Shown: positions 1-7,316 of the stretch, in pieces
Layout of the letters: each line of letters starts with the position of its first letter
Position numbering within the stretch: the stretch's first letter is position 1
Assembly (NCBI GenBank): GCA_035447945.1
Contig: DAOTHZ010000034.1
Span: 1-22,406 of the forward strand
Source of the DNA: Syntrophomonas_B sp035447945
GTDB lineage: Bacteria > Bacillota > Syntrophomonadia > Syntrophomonadales > Syntrophomonadaceae
DNA length: 22,406 nt
Direction of reading: 5' to 3'
Made by a program: the position numbers and the translations under genes
Notes under the pieces: generated by a model
The model's input: the letters and a program-made list of their open reading frames with translations, nothing else
The model's database searches: none
What the model was told of the DNA's origin: nothing

Positions 1-240
1 CGCTGGCCGTTTTTCATTGAAGGAATTCTGCTGGGATCGGTGGGGGCTTTGCTGGCGGTCCTTCTGCTGGCACTGGGTTACGGTACCCTGGTAGATAACG
101 TGCAGACAACCATGTTTTTTGTTCCGCTGGTGAACGATCATCATGAATTGTTGATGATCTATCTGACCTTGTTCGGTACAGGGGCTTTGCTGGGGTGTTT
201 GGGAACGATCATCTCACTGAATCGATTCCTGGATGTATAA
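1..240 (+). CDS. ftsX: Cell-division ABC transporter permease FtsX, C-terminal part
   Basis: This is the C-terminal 79 codons of an open frame that enters from the left edge of the window. Two hydrophobic membrane segments are visible, roughly residues 8-25 and 56-72 of the fragment, separated by a short extracytoplasmic loop. The protein ends in NRFLDV, close to the usual FtsX ending (R-[KR]-[FY]-L-x-V). FtsX pairs with the ATPase FtsE and, at the division septum or lateral wall, switches on peptidoglycan hydrolases. The next gene encodes a secreted coiled-coil M23 hydrolase, the kind of partner expected for FtsEX, which supports the call. ftsE should lie just upstream, outside the window. 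The fragment is short, so the assignment rests on the terminal motif, topology and neighbours. Confidence 0.82.
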   Translation, partial: RWPFFIEGILLGSVGALLAVLLLALGYGTLVDNVQTTMFFVPLVNDHHELLMIYLTLFGTGALLGCLGTIISLNRFLDV

Positions 241-278
241 AAAACCTCAATCAATAAAGTAAATATCAGCGATTTTTC

Positions 279-307
279 TTGACGAATTAACATTCTTTTT
301 ATATTCT
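279..307 (+). promoter_or_regulatory. Sigma-A promoter of the M23 peptidase gene
   Basis: TTGACG (279-284) and TATTCT (302-307) are separated by exactly 17 bases. Each differs from the vegetative consensus at one position. Transcription would begin near 314, so the leader before the GTG start at 330 would be only about 16 bases, beginning almost at the ribosome binding site AAGGAGGGG (315-323). This suggests the hydrolase gene can be expressed independently of ftsX. Confidence 0.65.
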
Positions 308-329
308 GGGGCTTAAGGAGGGGGATATT

Positions 330-1466
330 GTGCGGTCAAATCATCGAATTGCAGCGACTTTTGTGGCATTGTGCTTTATGCTGACAATGATCTTACCGGT
401 TTACGCCGATGAAATCTCTGATAAACAGCGGCAATTGGAAGAAGTCAGCCGTCAAATAGAAGCCCAAAACCAAAAACTGACGACGGTAAAAAAGAAAGAA
501 AACAGCATTTTGGGTCAGGTACAGAATATGGAAAAAGATATGCAGAAGACCCAGTCTGATTTGGAATATCTGTCCGGCCGGGTGGATTATCTGCAATCCA
601 GTCTGGCAGTGACCCGGGATGAGATTGGAATTTTGGAAGCAGAGCTGGAAAAACAAAACGAGATTTTGAATCAGCGGCTGGTTTTTATTTATGAAGAAGG
701 AGATATCTCCTATTTGGAAGTCCTATTGGGGGCGGAAGATATGCAGGATTTTCTGGTTCGCTACGATCTGCTCAACCGCATCCTGCAACAGGACCGCGAC
801 CTCATCACGACAGTTCAGGCTAAAAAAGAAGCGCTGAGTTCCAAAAAGAACGCTTTGGAAAACCAGAAGGCGGAACTGGAGGATAACCAGCAGAGTCATA
901 AACAAAAACAAAAGCAGTTGGATGAGCAGATTGATGAAAAAAAAGAAATCCTCAGTGATGTGCAAAAGGAGAAAAAAGCTTTTCAGCGGGCGCTGGCAGA
1001 ACTGGAAGCATCATCACGTCAATTGGAAGCCATGATTCAGCAAATGCAGAGCAGCGGTGAACCGGACAAGGCAGGCACGGGAACTTTTTCCTGGCCGGTA
1101 CCCGGTTACAATACGATTACCTCCGATTATGGCATGCGTTACCATCCGATTCTTAAAGTCAACAAGCTGCATACCGGCATTGACATTGGCGTCCCCTCCG
1201 GAGTCAACATTCTGGCGGCCGACAGCGGAACGGTGATTTACTCGGGCTGGATGGGCGGATATGGGCAGGTTGTGGTCATTGACCACGGGTCAGGTTTATC
1301 TACTCTGTATGCCCATCAATCAACGATTCTGATCAGCAACGGGAAAGCTGTCAACAAAGGCCAGGTGATTGGCAAGGTTGGCAGTACTGGCTGGAGCACC
1401 GGACCACATCTGCATTTTGAAGTACGGAAAAACGGTACGCCGGTCAACCCGCATTCCTACATTTGA
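330..1466 (+). CDS. Secreted coiled-coil murein hydrolase activator / M23 (LytM) endopeptidase
   Basis: The 378-residue protein starts with a signal peptide (basic start, hydrophobic core 8-24, probable cleavage after VYA at 24-26). Residues 27-245 are a long charged coiled coil as in EnvC/PcsB-type proteins, and residues 255-378 are a LytM/M23 domain. Zinc ligands are visible as H281, D285 and H362, with the catalytic histidines H329 (YAH) and H360 (HLHFEV), so the domain should be active rather than a degenerate activator. It would cleave peptide cross-links in peptidoglycan outside the membrane. Its position directly after ftsX suggests control by FtsEX through the coiled coil; this is inferred from the known EnvC and PcsB/CwlO systems. 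The GTG start has the strong site AAGGAGGGG six bases upstream. The gene is bounded by its own promoter and terminator. Confidence 0.92.
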   Translation: MRSNHRIAATFVALCFMLTMILPVYADEISDKQRQLEEVSRQIEAQNQKLTTVKKKENSILGQVQNMEKDMQKTQSDLEYLSGRVDYLQSSLAVTRDEIGILEAELEKQNEILNQRLVFIYEEGDISYLEVLLGAEDMQDFLVRYDLLNRILQQDRDLITTVQAKKEALSSKKNALENQKAELEDNQQSHKQKQKQLDEQIDEKKEILSDVQKEKKAFQRALAELEASSRQLEAMIQQMQSSGEPDKAGTGTFSWPVPGYNTITSDYGMRYHPILKVNKLHTGIDIGVPSGVNILAADSGTVIYSGWMGGYGQVVVIDHGSGLSTLYAHQSTILISNGKAVNKGQVIGKVGSTGWSTGPHLHFEVRKNGTPVNPHSYI

Positions 1467-1484
1467 TGAATCAGCCTCAGCAAG

Positions 1485-1517
1485 GAGTCAAGAGCATTGC
1501 CCTCTTGACTCTTTTTT
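1485..1517 (+). terminator. Rho-independent terminator after the M23 gene
   Basis: A perfect 10-base-pair stem, GAGTCAAGAG (1485-1494) and CTCTTGACTC (1502-1511), encloses a 7-base loop and is followed directly by six T residues (1512-1517). It lies 18 bases after the stop codon and separates the M23 gene from the protease gene. Confidence 0.93.
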
Positions 1518-1569
1518 CGTGGTGCTGGATGAGCAGGAAGAAAGGAATCAATTTCCATAATAATTTGTG

Positions 1570-1598
1570 TTGGTTCTACAATTGCGGTAACATATTAA
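1570..1598 (+). promoter_or_regulatory. Possible promoter of the S41 protease gene
   Basis: TTGGTT (1570-1575) and TATTAA (1593-1598) are 17 bases apart in an AT-rich stretch after the terminator. The -35 matches only half the consensus, so this is a weak call. A promoter is expected here because the preceding transcript should end at 1517. Confidence 0.3.
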
Positions 1599-1637
1599 AG
1601 ATGAAAAGGTAATAATAATTAATATGGTGGTGTGTTT

Positions 1638-2783
1638 TTGAAAAACAATAAATTGTTAACGGCAATCTTTTCATTTTTTGCCCTTCTTGGCCTGCTGGGA
1701 TTTCTGGCATTGGCTTTTATTTTTGTAACCAATATCAACGGTTTGGGCAGTCTATTGACGGTTGTTGGCTTGCTCCAATCGGAATCATTATATGATACCC
1801 AGCCTGAGAAAATGATTGAGGGTGCTACTGCCGGAATCGTATCCTCCTTGGAGGATCCCTATTCCAAATATTTAAACAAGGATGAGTGGGAAAACCTGGA
1901 ACTGCAGTTGAATGCAGAATTTGGCGGGATAGGGGTTTACGTTGTGGAACTGGAGGATGGCCGACTGGGAATTGTTTCTCCTATTAAAGGCACACCGGCA
2001 GCCCGAGCAGGTCTGAAGAATGGCGATATCATTATTCGTCTCAATGATCAGAGTGCTCTGCAAATGACACAGGATGAAGCGGTTCACTTGATGCGGGGTG
2101 AGCCCGGAACGCAACTGGACATGGAAGTCCTGCGCCCCTCTGAAAACAAGGAGTATGAGTTCAAGATCATCCGGGAAATCATCAATGTACCTTCCGTGGA
2201 ATATGAAGTAAAGGGAGATGCCATACCGATTGGGTATGTCAAGCTCAATCAGTTTCATGCCCATTCCACCCAGGAAATTGCGGATAGTCTGAATCGTCTC
2301 AATGAAGAGGGGATTAAAGGCGTCATACTGGATTTAAGAGACAATGGCGGCGGTGATTTTGAAGCCTCCATCGCTATTGCCGATATCTTTCTGGAAGATC
2401 AAGCGGTGGTCAGTGTAAAGGATGCGCATGACAATGTAACCGTACATCGTGCCGAAGCAGGCAGTTTGAAACTGCCCATGGTGGTTCTGGTGAATAACAA
2501 TAGTGCCAGTGCTTCGGAAATTTTGGCGGGTGCGTTAAAAGACAATAAAAGAGCGGTACTGGTAGGCGAAAAAACCTATGGCAAAGGACTGGTGCAGACA
2601 GTTTTTCAGCTGCGTGATGGAGGAGCCTTGAAACTGACCACCCAGAAGTATTTTACGCCGGATGGAACGGATATTAACAAAATCGGTATAAATCCGGACT
2701 ATATCGTCAAGAATTCTGAAACAGAGGGGCAGGATCTACAACTGGAAAGAGCTTTACAGCTCATTAAGGGACAGATCCTGTAA
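1638..2783 (+). CDS. ctp: Membrane-anchored C-terminal processing protease (S41 family, PDZ)
   Basis: A serine protease of the CtpA/CtpB family, cutting proteins near their C termini on the outer face of the membrane. In the 383-residue numbering counted from the GTG at 1632, an N-terminal membrane anchor covers about 10-33, a PDZ domain about 97-168 and the S41 catalytic core about 198-360. The Ser-Lys dyad is visible as S293 (SASASE) and K318 (TYGKG), with Q322 four residues on; the 25-residue spacing matches CtpB of B. subtilis. I chose the TTG at 1638 because GGTGGTG (1626-1632) lies at a normal distance before it, whereas the GTG at 1632 overlaps that site. The gene follows the ftsX region as ctpB does in B. 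subtilis and is probably cotranscribed with the PDZ membrane protein 16 bases downstream. Confidence 0.92.
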   Translation: MKNNKLLTAIFSFFALLGLLGFLALAFIFVTNINGLGSLLTVVGLLQSESLYDTQPEKMIEGATAGIVSSLEDPYSKYLNKDEWENLELQLNAEFGGIGVYVVELEDGRLGIVSPIKGTPAARAGLKNGDIIIRLNDQSALQMTQDEAVHLMRGEPGTQLDMEVLRPSENKEYEFKIIREIINVPSVEYEVKGDAIPIGYVKLNQFHAHSTQEIADSLNRLNEEGIKGVILDLRDNGGGDFEASIAIADIFLEDQAVVSVKDAHDNVTVHRAEAGSLKLPMVVLVNNNSASASEILAGALKDNKRAVLVGEKTYGKGLVQTVFQLRDGGALKLTTQKYFTPDGTDINKIGINPDYIVKNSETEGQDLQLERALQLIKGQIL

Positions 2784-2799
2784 ACCTGGAGGTGGGTTT

Positions 2800-4041
2800 T
2801 TGAACTGGGTCGCCACAGTGATGCAAATGATGGGGCAAGTATTGGCAGATACCTTTACTTCCCCCTTTTTTTTGGCTTTATGGGGGATGATAATGCTGTT
2901 GGTTTGGTGGCAGAACAAGCGACAGCACAGATTATCCGCCTCATTTATCCATGACTATCCGGATTATTCATGGCAAGCTGCGCTTTTTTCATCCTTTTTG
3001 GGACTGTTGGGTGGTTTGGCCGGAAGCATCCTGCTGGTTTTTTTGGGGATCGATCTGGGCAGTATCAGCATTACTGCCTTATGGTTGACCGCGTTGCTGC
3101 TGATGATGATTCGGCCTCGATTTATCTGTTTTGCCTATGCAGCCGGAGTGATTGCCGTTTGCAATTTGGTTTGGGGAGTGCCCCATACCAGCATACCACA
3201 GTTGATTGGACTGGTCGCAGCCCTGCACATGATCGAGAGTCTGCTTATCCTGCTGAATGGCACCTTTCATCCTCCGGTGGTGTATATCAAAAGACATGGA
3301 CAACTATGCGGGGGGTTCAACTTGCAGTACTTCTGGCCGCTGCCGCTGTTGGCCTTGATCAGTGTGGGTTTTCCAGGTACCACGCCCTCACTGGAAATGC
3401 CTGCGTGGTGGCCGCTGCTAAGAGATTACAGCAGTCTGTCCGGGCAACAGGTTTTTACCATCGTTCCGGTCATGGCCGTGCTGGGTTACGGGGAAATCTG
3501 CACGAGCCGTACGCCTGCACAGGCCAGTCGTCGATCTGCCTTGCTTCTTTTTCTCTTTTCCCTGCTGCTCCTGGCACTGGCGGTATTCTCAGTCCGTATT
3601 CCCGCATTGCTTTGGCTGGCCGCTTTTTTCAGTCCTTTGGGGCATGAACTGGTGATCTGGCTGGGAATGCGAGAGGAGAGCAGAGCGCCCTTATACATTC
3701 AAGCAGCGCAGGGAGTGAAGATTATGGAGGTATTGCGCGGGAGCAGTGCCCAAAAGGTCGGGATCAAGCCGGGCGATACTCTTTTGCAGGCCAACGGCAG
3801 TCAGATCGAAAGTTTTGTCCAATTACAGGAGTTGCTGAGAAATCATCGACTGCCAGTTGCTCTGCGAATCAAGCGGGCGGAACACTTCATTGCCATGACC
3901 TGGCCGCCTGGCCGTCAACGGGGCAGGGATATCATTCCTGTTCCCGAACCGGATACCGGAACTTATTTGGTCTGGCAGGAGGATCGCTATTTCCACGTAG
4001 CCCGTTTATTATGGCGAAAGCTGAAAGGCTTCCTGGCTTAG
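2800..4041 (+). CDS. Polytopic membrane protein with C-terminal PDZ domain, MinJ-like by position
   Basis: The 413-residue protein has about eight hydrophobic segments (near 22-38, 62-84, 88-105, 108-123, 132-153, 178-192, 217-230, 245-288) followed by a cytoplasmic PDZ domain at about 305-360 (GIKPGDTLLQANG is the typical PDZ core). Architecture and length match B. subtilis MinJ (multiple TMs, C-terminal PDZ), which bridges DivIVA and MinD at division sites and sits beside ctpB and ftsEX in that organism. The synteny supports a topological or scaffolding role, but sequence divergence makes this an inference. The start is TTG with GGAGGTGGG (2788-2796) upstream, and the 16-base gap from the protease suggests one operon. 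It could instead be a scaffold or inhibitor partner for the neighbouring protease through its PDZ domain. Confidence 0.75.
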   Translation: MNWVATVMQMMGQVLADTFTSPFFLALWGMIMLLVWWQNKRQHRLSASFIHDYPDYSWQAALFSSFLGLLGGLAGSILLVFLGIDLGSISITALWLTALLLMMIRPRFICFAYAAGVIAVCNLVWGVPHTSIPQLIGLVAALHMIESLLILLNGTFHPPVVYIKRHGQLCGGFNLQYFWPLPLLALISVGFPGTTPSLEMPAWWPLLRDYSSLSGQQVFTIVPVMAVLGYGEICTSRTPAQASRRSALLLFLFSLLLLALAVFSVRIPALLWLAAFFSPLGHELVIWLGMREESRAPLYIQAAQGVKIMEVLRGSSAQKVGIKPGDTLLQANGSQIESFVQLQELLRNHRLPVALRIKRAEHFIAMTWPPGRQRGRDIIPVPEPDTGTYLVWQEDRYFHVARLLWRKLKGFLA

Positions 4042-4061
4042 CGCGAGCACGGATATCTTTG

Positions 4062-4091
4062 TTCACCTTTGGTTGACGTTTTGAATATAGT
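4062..4091 (+). promoter_or_regulatory. Possible promoter of the tandem P-loop gene
   Basis: TTCACC (4062-4067) and TATAGT (4086-4091) are 18 bases apart. A TTGACG hexamer (4073-4078) lies between them but has no -10 at a good distance. No terminator is visible after the preceding gene, so read-through is also possible. Confidence 0.35.
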
Positions 4092-4115
4092 AAAGCAAAC
4101 TTGAGGAGAAGAGGG

Positions 4116-5192
4116 ATGCAGGTGAACAGCAGGGGACTGATCCGTTACGTTTTCGCCAGCAGTCATACGACTCAGGGATACTGTACATTTATCCCTGAGT
4201 TGATTCAGGATTTGGAGCAGGTCTATATTCTCAAAGGAGCCCCCGGAACCGGTAAATCAACGTTTATTCGTCTGATTGGGGAAGCTCTTTCCGACCAGGG
4301 ACTGGAGGTCGAATTCTGGATCTCCGCCCTGGACACTATCACTCCCGATGGGGTGTACATCCCCCAGCTCAATCTGGCAGTTATCAACGGCAGTATGCAA
4401 ATTAGCATCGAGCCCCGCTATCCGGGGGTGAAGGAGCATCTGATTCATTTGGGTGACTACTGGGATCAAGCAGCTCTCGCAGCACAACGTCAACAGATCA
4501 TCGCCTGGGTAGACAAGCGTATTCATGCCCAGCAAAAAGCGGATGATCTACTCAAAAAATTAGGCCGGCTCAAGGCAGAACAGCGCCAGCTTTATTCCCA
4601 ACAAATAAATCCAGAAAGAATCAGGAAATTGATTAAACAGCTTGGCCATGAAATCGTGGAAAACCGTTCCGGTGAAAAACATTATTTTGCAGGGGTTTTA
4701 AGCATTGACGGGTGGGTCGATTATGTGCATGAATTAAGTCATGGCTGTCAAAAACGCTATATTTTTAAAGGACCGATGGGCAGCGGCAAGAGCATGGTCA
4801 TTGCGGAACTGGCCTGTCTGGTCAAAGAAAACGGCTATTTTCTGGAATACTACCATTGCGGGCTGGAAGCCGAGAATCTGGTCATGGTCATTATACCTAA
4901 TCTGCAGATTGCCTTGGTCGAAAGCGGGGACGGAGACATTCCCCTCAAGCCCTGGGACGTAATCGTTGATCTGGGTTTGTATCTGGAAGGGGATTTTGAT
5001 GAAAACCTGCCGGAGAAAAATGCGTACAGCAGGAACCTGGAAAACCTGTTGCTGGAAGCCCGGCAGGAATTGGCCGTTGGCAGTTCCTGCCAGCAGGAAT
5101 TGAAAAAAATATATGCGGGAGCGATGGATTTTGCCAATCTCGATCAGCTCAGGCGGGATTTGCTTGAGACGATTCGGCCAAGTCAGCCATAG
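4116..5192 (+). CDS. Tandem P-loop NTPase of unknown function (PRK06851-like)
   Basis: The 358-residue soluble protein contains two Walker A motifs, GAPGTGKST at 41-49 and GPMGSGKS at 219-226. The sequence around each is similar: a Y-I-x-K-G strand before the loop, a helix after it, then a strand leading to an I-P-x-L-x-x-A-[LV]-[IV] segment (near 82-90 and 260-268). It therefore looks like an internal duplication of one NTPase unit joined by a basic helical linker (about 120-185). This architecture matches a conserved clostridial family known only as an ATPase of unknown function; no substrate can be read from the sequence. I use the ATG at 4116 because GAGGAGAA (4103-4110) precedes it properly, rather than the in-frame TTG at 4101 that overlaps this site. 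It stands alone between the PDZ gene and the uvr operon. Confidence 0.8.
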   Translation: MQVNSRGLIRYVFASSHTTQGYCTFIPELIQDLEQVYILKGAPGTGKSTFIRLIGEALSDQGLEVEFWISALDTITPDGVYIPQLNLAVINGSMQISIEPRYPGVKEHLIHLGDYWDQAALAAQRQQIIAWVDKRIHAQQKADDLLKKLGRLKAEQRQLYSQQINPERIRKLIKQLGHEIVENRSGEKHYFAGVLSIDGWVDYVHELSHGCQKRYIFKGPMGSGKSMVIAELACLVKENGYFLEYYHCGLEAENLVMVIIPNLQIALVESGDGDIPLKPWDVIVDLGLYLEGDFDENLPEKNAYSRNLENLLLEARQELAVGSSCQQELKKIYAGAMDFANLDQLRRDLLETIRPSQP

Positions 5193-5226
5193 GTCCAAAA
5201 TTAAAAAGGAATGCAGACTGCCTTGC

Positions 5227-5255
5227 TTGTCAGGGCAGTTATTATATTATAGTAT
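5227..5255 (+). promoter_or_regulatory. Promoter of the uvrBAC operon
   Basis: TTGTCA (5227-5232, one mismatch to TTGACA) is followed after 17 bases by TAGTAT (5250-5255); TATAGT (5248-5253) at 15 bases is an alternative -10. The stretch to 5266 is very AT-rich. The -35 lies in the loop of a weak hairpin, ACTGCC (5217-5222) with GGCAGT (5234-5239), which might also end the preceding transcript, although no clean T run follows. Confidence 0.45.
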
Positions 5256-5265
5256 TATAAAAAAA

Positions 5266-5279
5266 AGAGCATCTGTTCG
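5266..5279 (+). promoter_or_regulatory. Candidate LexA (SOS) box upstream of uvrB
   Basis: AGAGCATCTGTTCG compares with the Gram-positive LexA consensus CGAACRNRYGTTYG: the right half GTTCG is perfect and the left half GAGC has one mismatch to GAAC, with the correct 4-base gap. It lies just downstream of the predicted -10, about 35 bases before the uvrB start, where bound LexA would block transcription. uvrB is a classical SOS gene in Bacillota, which makes the imperfect match more believable. Confidence 0.5.
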
Positions 5280-5313
5280 TTTTAAAATATACCCATGAGG
5301 GGGAACCTGTCTG

Positions 5314-7302
5314 ATGAAACCGTTTCAACTACATTCAACCTATTCACCATCAGGGGATCAGCCCCAGGCCATCCGGGAACTGGTGGAAGGTTTAAAGCAA
5401 GGCTGCCGTGACCAGGTTTTACTGGGCGTTACCGGTTCCGGCAAAACCTATACCATGGCCCAGGTTATTCAGGCGGTGCAAAGACCGACGTTGGTCATGG
5501 CCCCCAATAAAACGCTGGCCGGACAGCTGTATTCGGAGTTTAAAGAGTTTTTTCCGGAAAATGCGGTGGAATACTTTATCAGTTATTACGATTACTATCA
5601 GCCGGAGGCTTATGTGCCGCAGACTGATACCTATATCGAAAAGGATTCCTCCATCAATGATGAGATTGACAAGTTCCGCCACTCTGCCACCGCTTCCCTG
5701 CTGGAGCGCCGCGATGTAATCATTGTCGCCAGTGTCTCCTGTATTTACGGCTTGGGCGCACCGCAGGATTATTATGAAATGGCCATATCATTGCGACCCG
5801 GTACCATGATGCCGCGGGAACTCCTGCTGCGCAGACTGGTGGAAAATCATTATGAACGTAATGAAATGACTTTTTTCCGTGGCGCTTTCCGGGTGCGGGG
5901 TGATGTGGTAGAGGTATTCCCGGCTGCATCTTGGGACAAGGCGTTGCGTATCGAACTTTTTGGCGATGAGATTGAGCGCATTGTGGAATTTAAACCGATG
6001 ACCGGTGAGATTACCGGCAAGTTGATGCATGCCATGATATTTCCTGCTTCCCATTATGTTACGACCCGGGAAAACATGCTGGCCGCGGCGGAAGAGATTG
6101 AAAACGAACTAGCGCAGCAACTCAGTCAGTTCGAACGGGAAGGCAAGCTGTTGGAGGCACAGCGCATCGGCCAGCGGACCCGTTTTGACCTGGAAATGAT
6201 TAAAGAAATCGGCTATTGCAAGGGGATCGAGAACTATTCCCGCTATATCACCGGCCGCAAGGCCGGCGAACCTCCTTATACCCTGATTGATTTCTTTCCC
6301 CCGGACTTTTTATTGTTTATGGATGAATCCCATATTTCCGTGCCCCAGGTGTGGGGGATGTATGCCGGGGACCGTTCCCGCAAAGAAAACCTGGTCAATT
6401 TCGGTTTTCGGCTGCCGTCTGCCTTGGACAATCGTCCCCTCAAGTTTGCAGAGTTTGACAGCAAAATTAATCAGGTGGTTTATGTCAGTGCCACCCCCGG
6501 CGATTATGAAATGGAACACAGCCAGCATGTGGCTGACCAGGTGATTCGGCCTACCGGCCTGCTGGACCCAGAGATTGAAGTGCGTCCCACCCGAAACCAA
6601 ATCGATGATCTGATGGGCGCAATCCAACTTAAGGTCGAAAAAGGGTTCCGGGTGCTGGTCACAACCCTGACCAAAAGGATGGCAGAGGATCTGGCTGATT
6701 ACCTGGACGATGCCGGGATCAAAGTGCGCTATATGCATTCTGATATCGAAGCACTGGAACGGATGGAAATTTTGCGTGATTTGCGCAGCGGAGAATTTGA
6801 TGTCTTGATCGGAATCAACCTTTTGCGGGAAGGACTTGATCTTCCTGAAGTTGCTCTGGTGGCGATACTGGATGCCGACAAGGAAGGGTTTCTGCGCTCC
6901 GGCCGCTCCTTGATTCAGACTGCCGGTCGGGCAGCCCGCAATGTGGAAGGCAAGGTTATCATGTATGCCGACCGGATTACCCCCTCCATGCAGCAGGCGA
7001 TTGATGAAACGGAACGCCGCCGGCAAAAGCAGATCGCTTATAACCAGGAGCACGGCATCACGCCGGAGACGATCAAAAAAGCAGTGTTTGCTTCACTGGA
7101 GGCTACCATTGCGGAAGAACCGGCTGATTATACCGCAGTGGAATGGAAAAAGATGTCTTCCGAAGAACGCAACCGGCTGATCAAGGAAATGGAAACAGAG
7201 ATGATGCAGGCCGCCAAAGGACTGGATTTTGAACGGGCAGCCCAGCTGCGGGATATGATCAGGGAAATGCAGACCAGTAAAAAAACCAAAAAACGCAGAT
7301 AA
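5314..7302 (+). CDS. uvrB: UvrABC excinuclease subunit B
   Basis: UvrB is the damage-verifying helicase-like subunit of nucleotide excision repair: it is loaded by UvrA and then recruits UvrC for incision. The 662-residue length is normal. The Walker A motif GVTGSGKT is at 38-45, the DNA-clamping beta-hairpin region starting YYDYYQPEAYVP at 91-102, the DESH helicase motif at 337-340, helicase motif VI (QTAGRAARN) follows, and the C-terminal UVR coiled coil that contacts UvrC covers about 617-652. The ATG is preceded by TGAGGGGG (5296-5303). It is the first gene of uvrB-uvrA-uvrC and follows a candidate LexA box. No key residue appears missing. Confidence 0.98.
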   Translation: MKPFQLHSTYSPSGDQPQAIRELVEGLKQGCRDQVLLGVTGSGKTYTMAQVIQAVQRPTLVMAPNKTLAGQLYSEFKEFFPENAVEYFISYYDYYQPEAYVPQTDTYIEKDSSINDEIDKFRHSATASLLERRDVIIVASVSCIYGLGAPQDYYEMAISLRPGTMMPRELLLRRLVENHYERNEMTFFRGAFRVRGDVVEVFPAASWDKALRIELFGDEIERIVEFKPMTGEITGKLMHAMIFPASHYVTTRENMLAAAEEIENELAQQLSQFEREGKLLEAQRIGQRTRFDLEMIKEIGYCKGIENYSRYITGRKAGEPPYTLIDFFPPDFLLFMDESHISVPQVWGMYAGDRSRKENLVNFGFRLPSALDNRPLKFAEFDSKINQVVYVSATPGDYEMEHSQHVADQVIRPTGLLDPEIEVRPTRNQIDDLMGAIQLKVEKGFRVLVTTLTKRMAEDLADYLDDAGIKVRYMHSDIEALERMEILRDLRSGEFDVLIGINLLREGLDLPEVALVAILDADKEGFLRSGRSLIQTAGRAARNVEGKVIMYADRITPSMQQAIDETERRRQKQIAYNQEHGITPETIKKAVFASLEATIAEEPADYTAVEWKKMSSEERNRLIKEMETEMMQAAKGLDFERAAQLRDMIREMQTSKKTKKRR

Positions 7303-7316
7303 TCTGGAGGACCGAA

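Noticed and set aside
1369..1560. Small alternative-frame ORF across the end of the M23 gene
   Set aside because: It runs through the 3' end of the M23 gene and across the terminator hairpin and has no ribosome binding site.
2970..3647. A 225-codon + strand frame inside the PDZ membrane protein gene
   Set aside because: The other frame gives clear membrane segments and a PDZ domain, while this one gives a cysteine-, serine- and arginine-rich product without a family or a start signal.
5217..5239. Hairpin ACTGCC/GGCAGT as a terminator before uvrB
   Set aside because: Only six base pairs, with an interrupted A/T tail instead of a T run; it overlaps the likely -35. I kept it only as a note on the promoter.
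6310..7053. A 247-codon minus-strand open frame opposite uvrB
   Set aside because: It mirrors highly conserved helicase coding sequence; long antisense frames are expected from its codon pattern.
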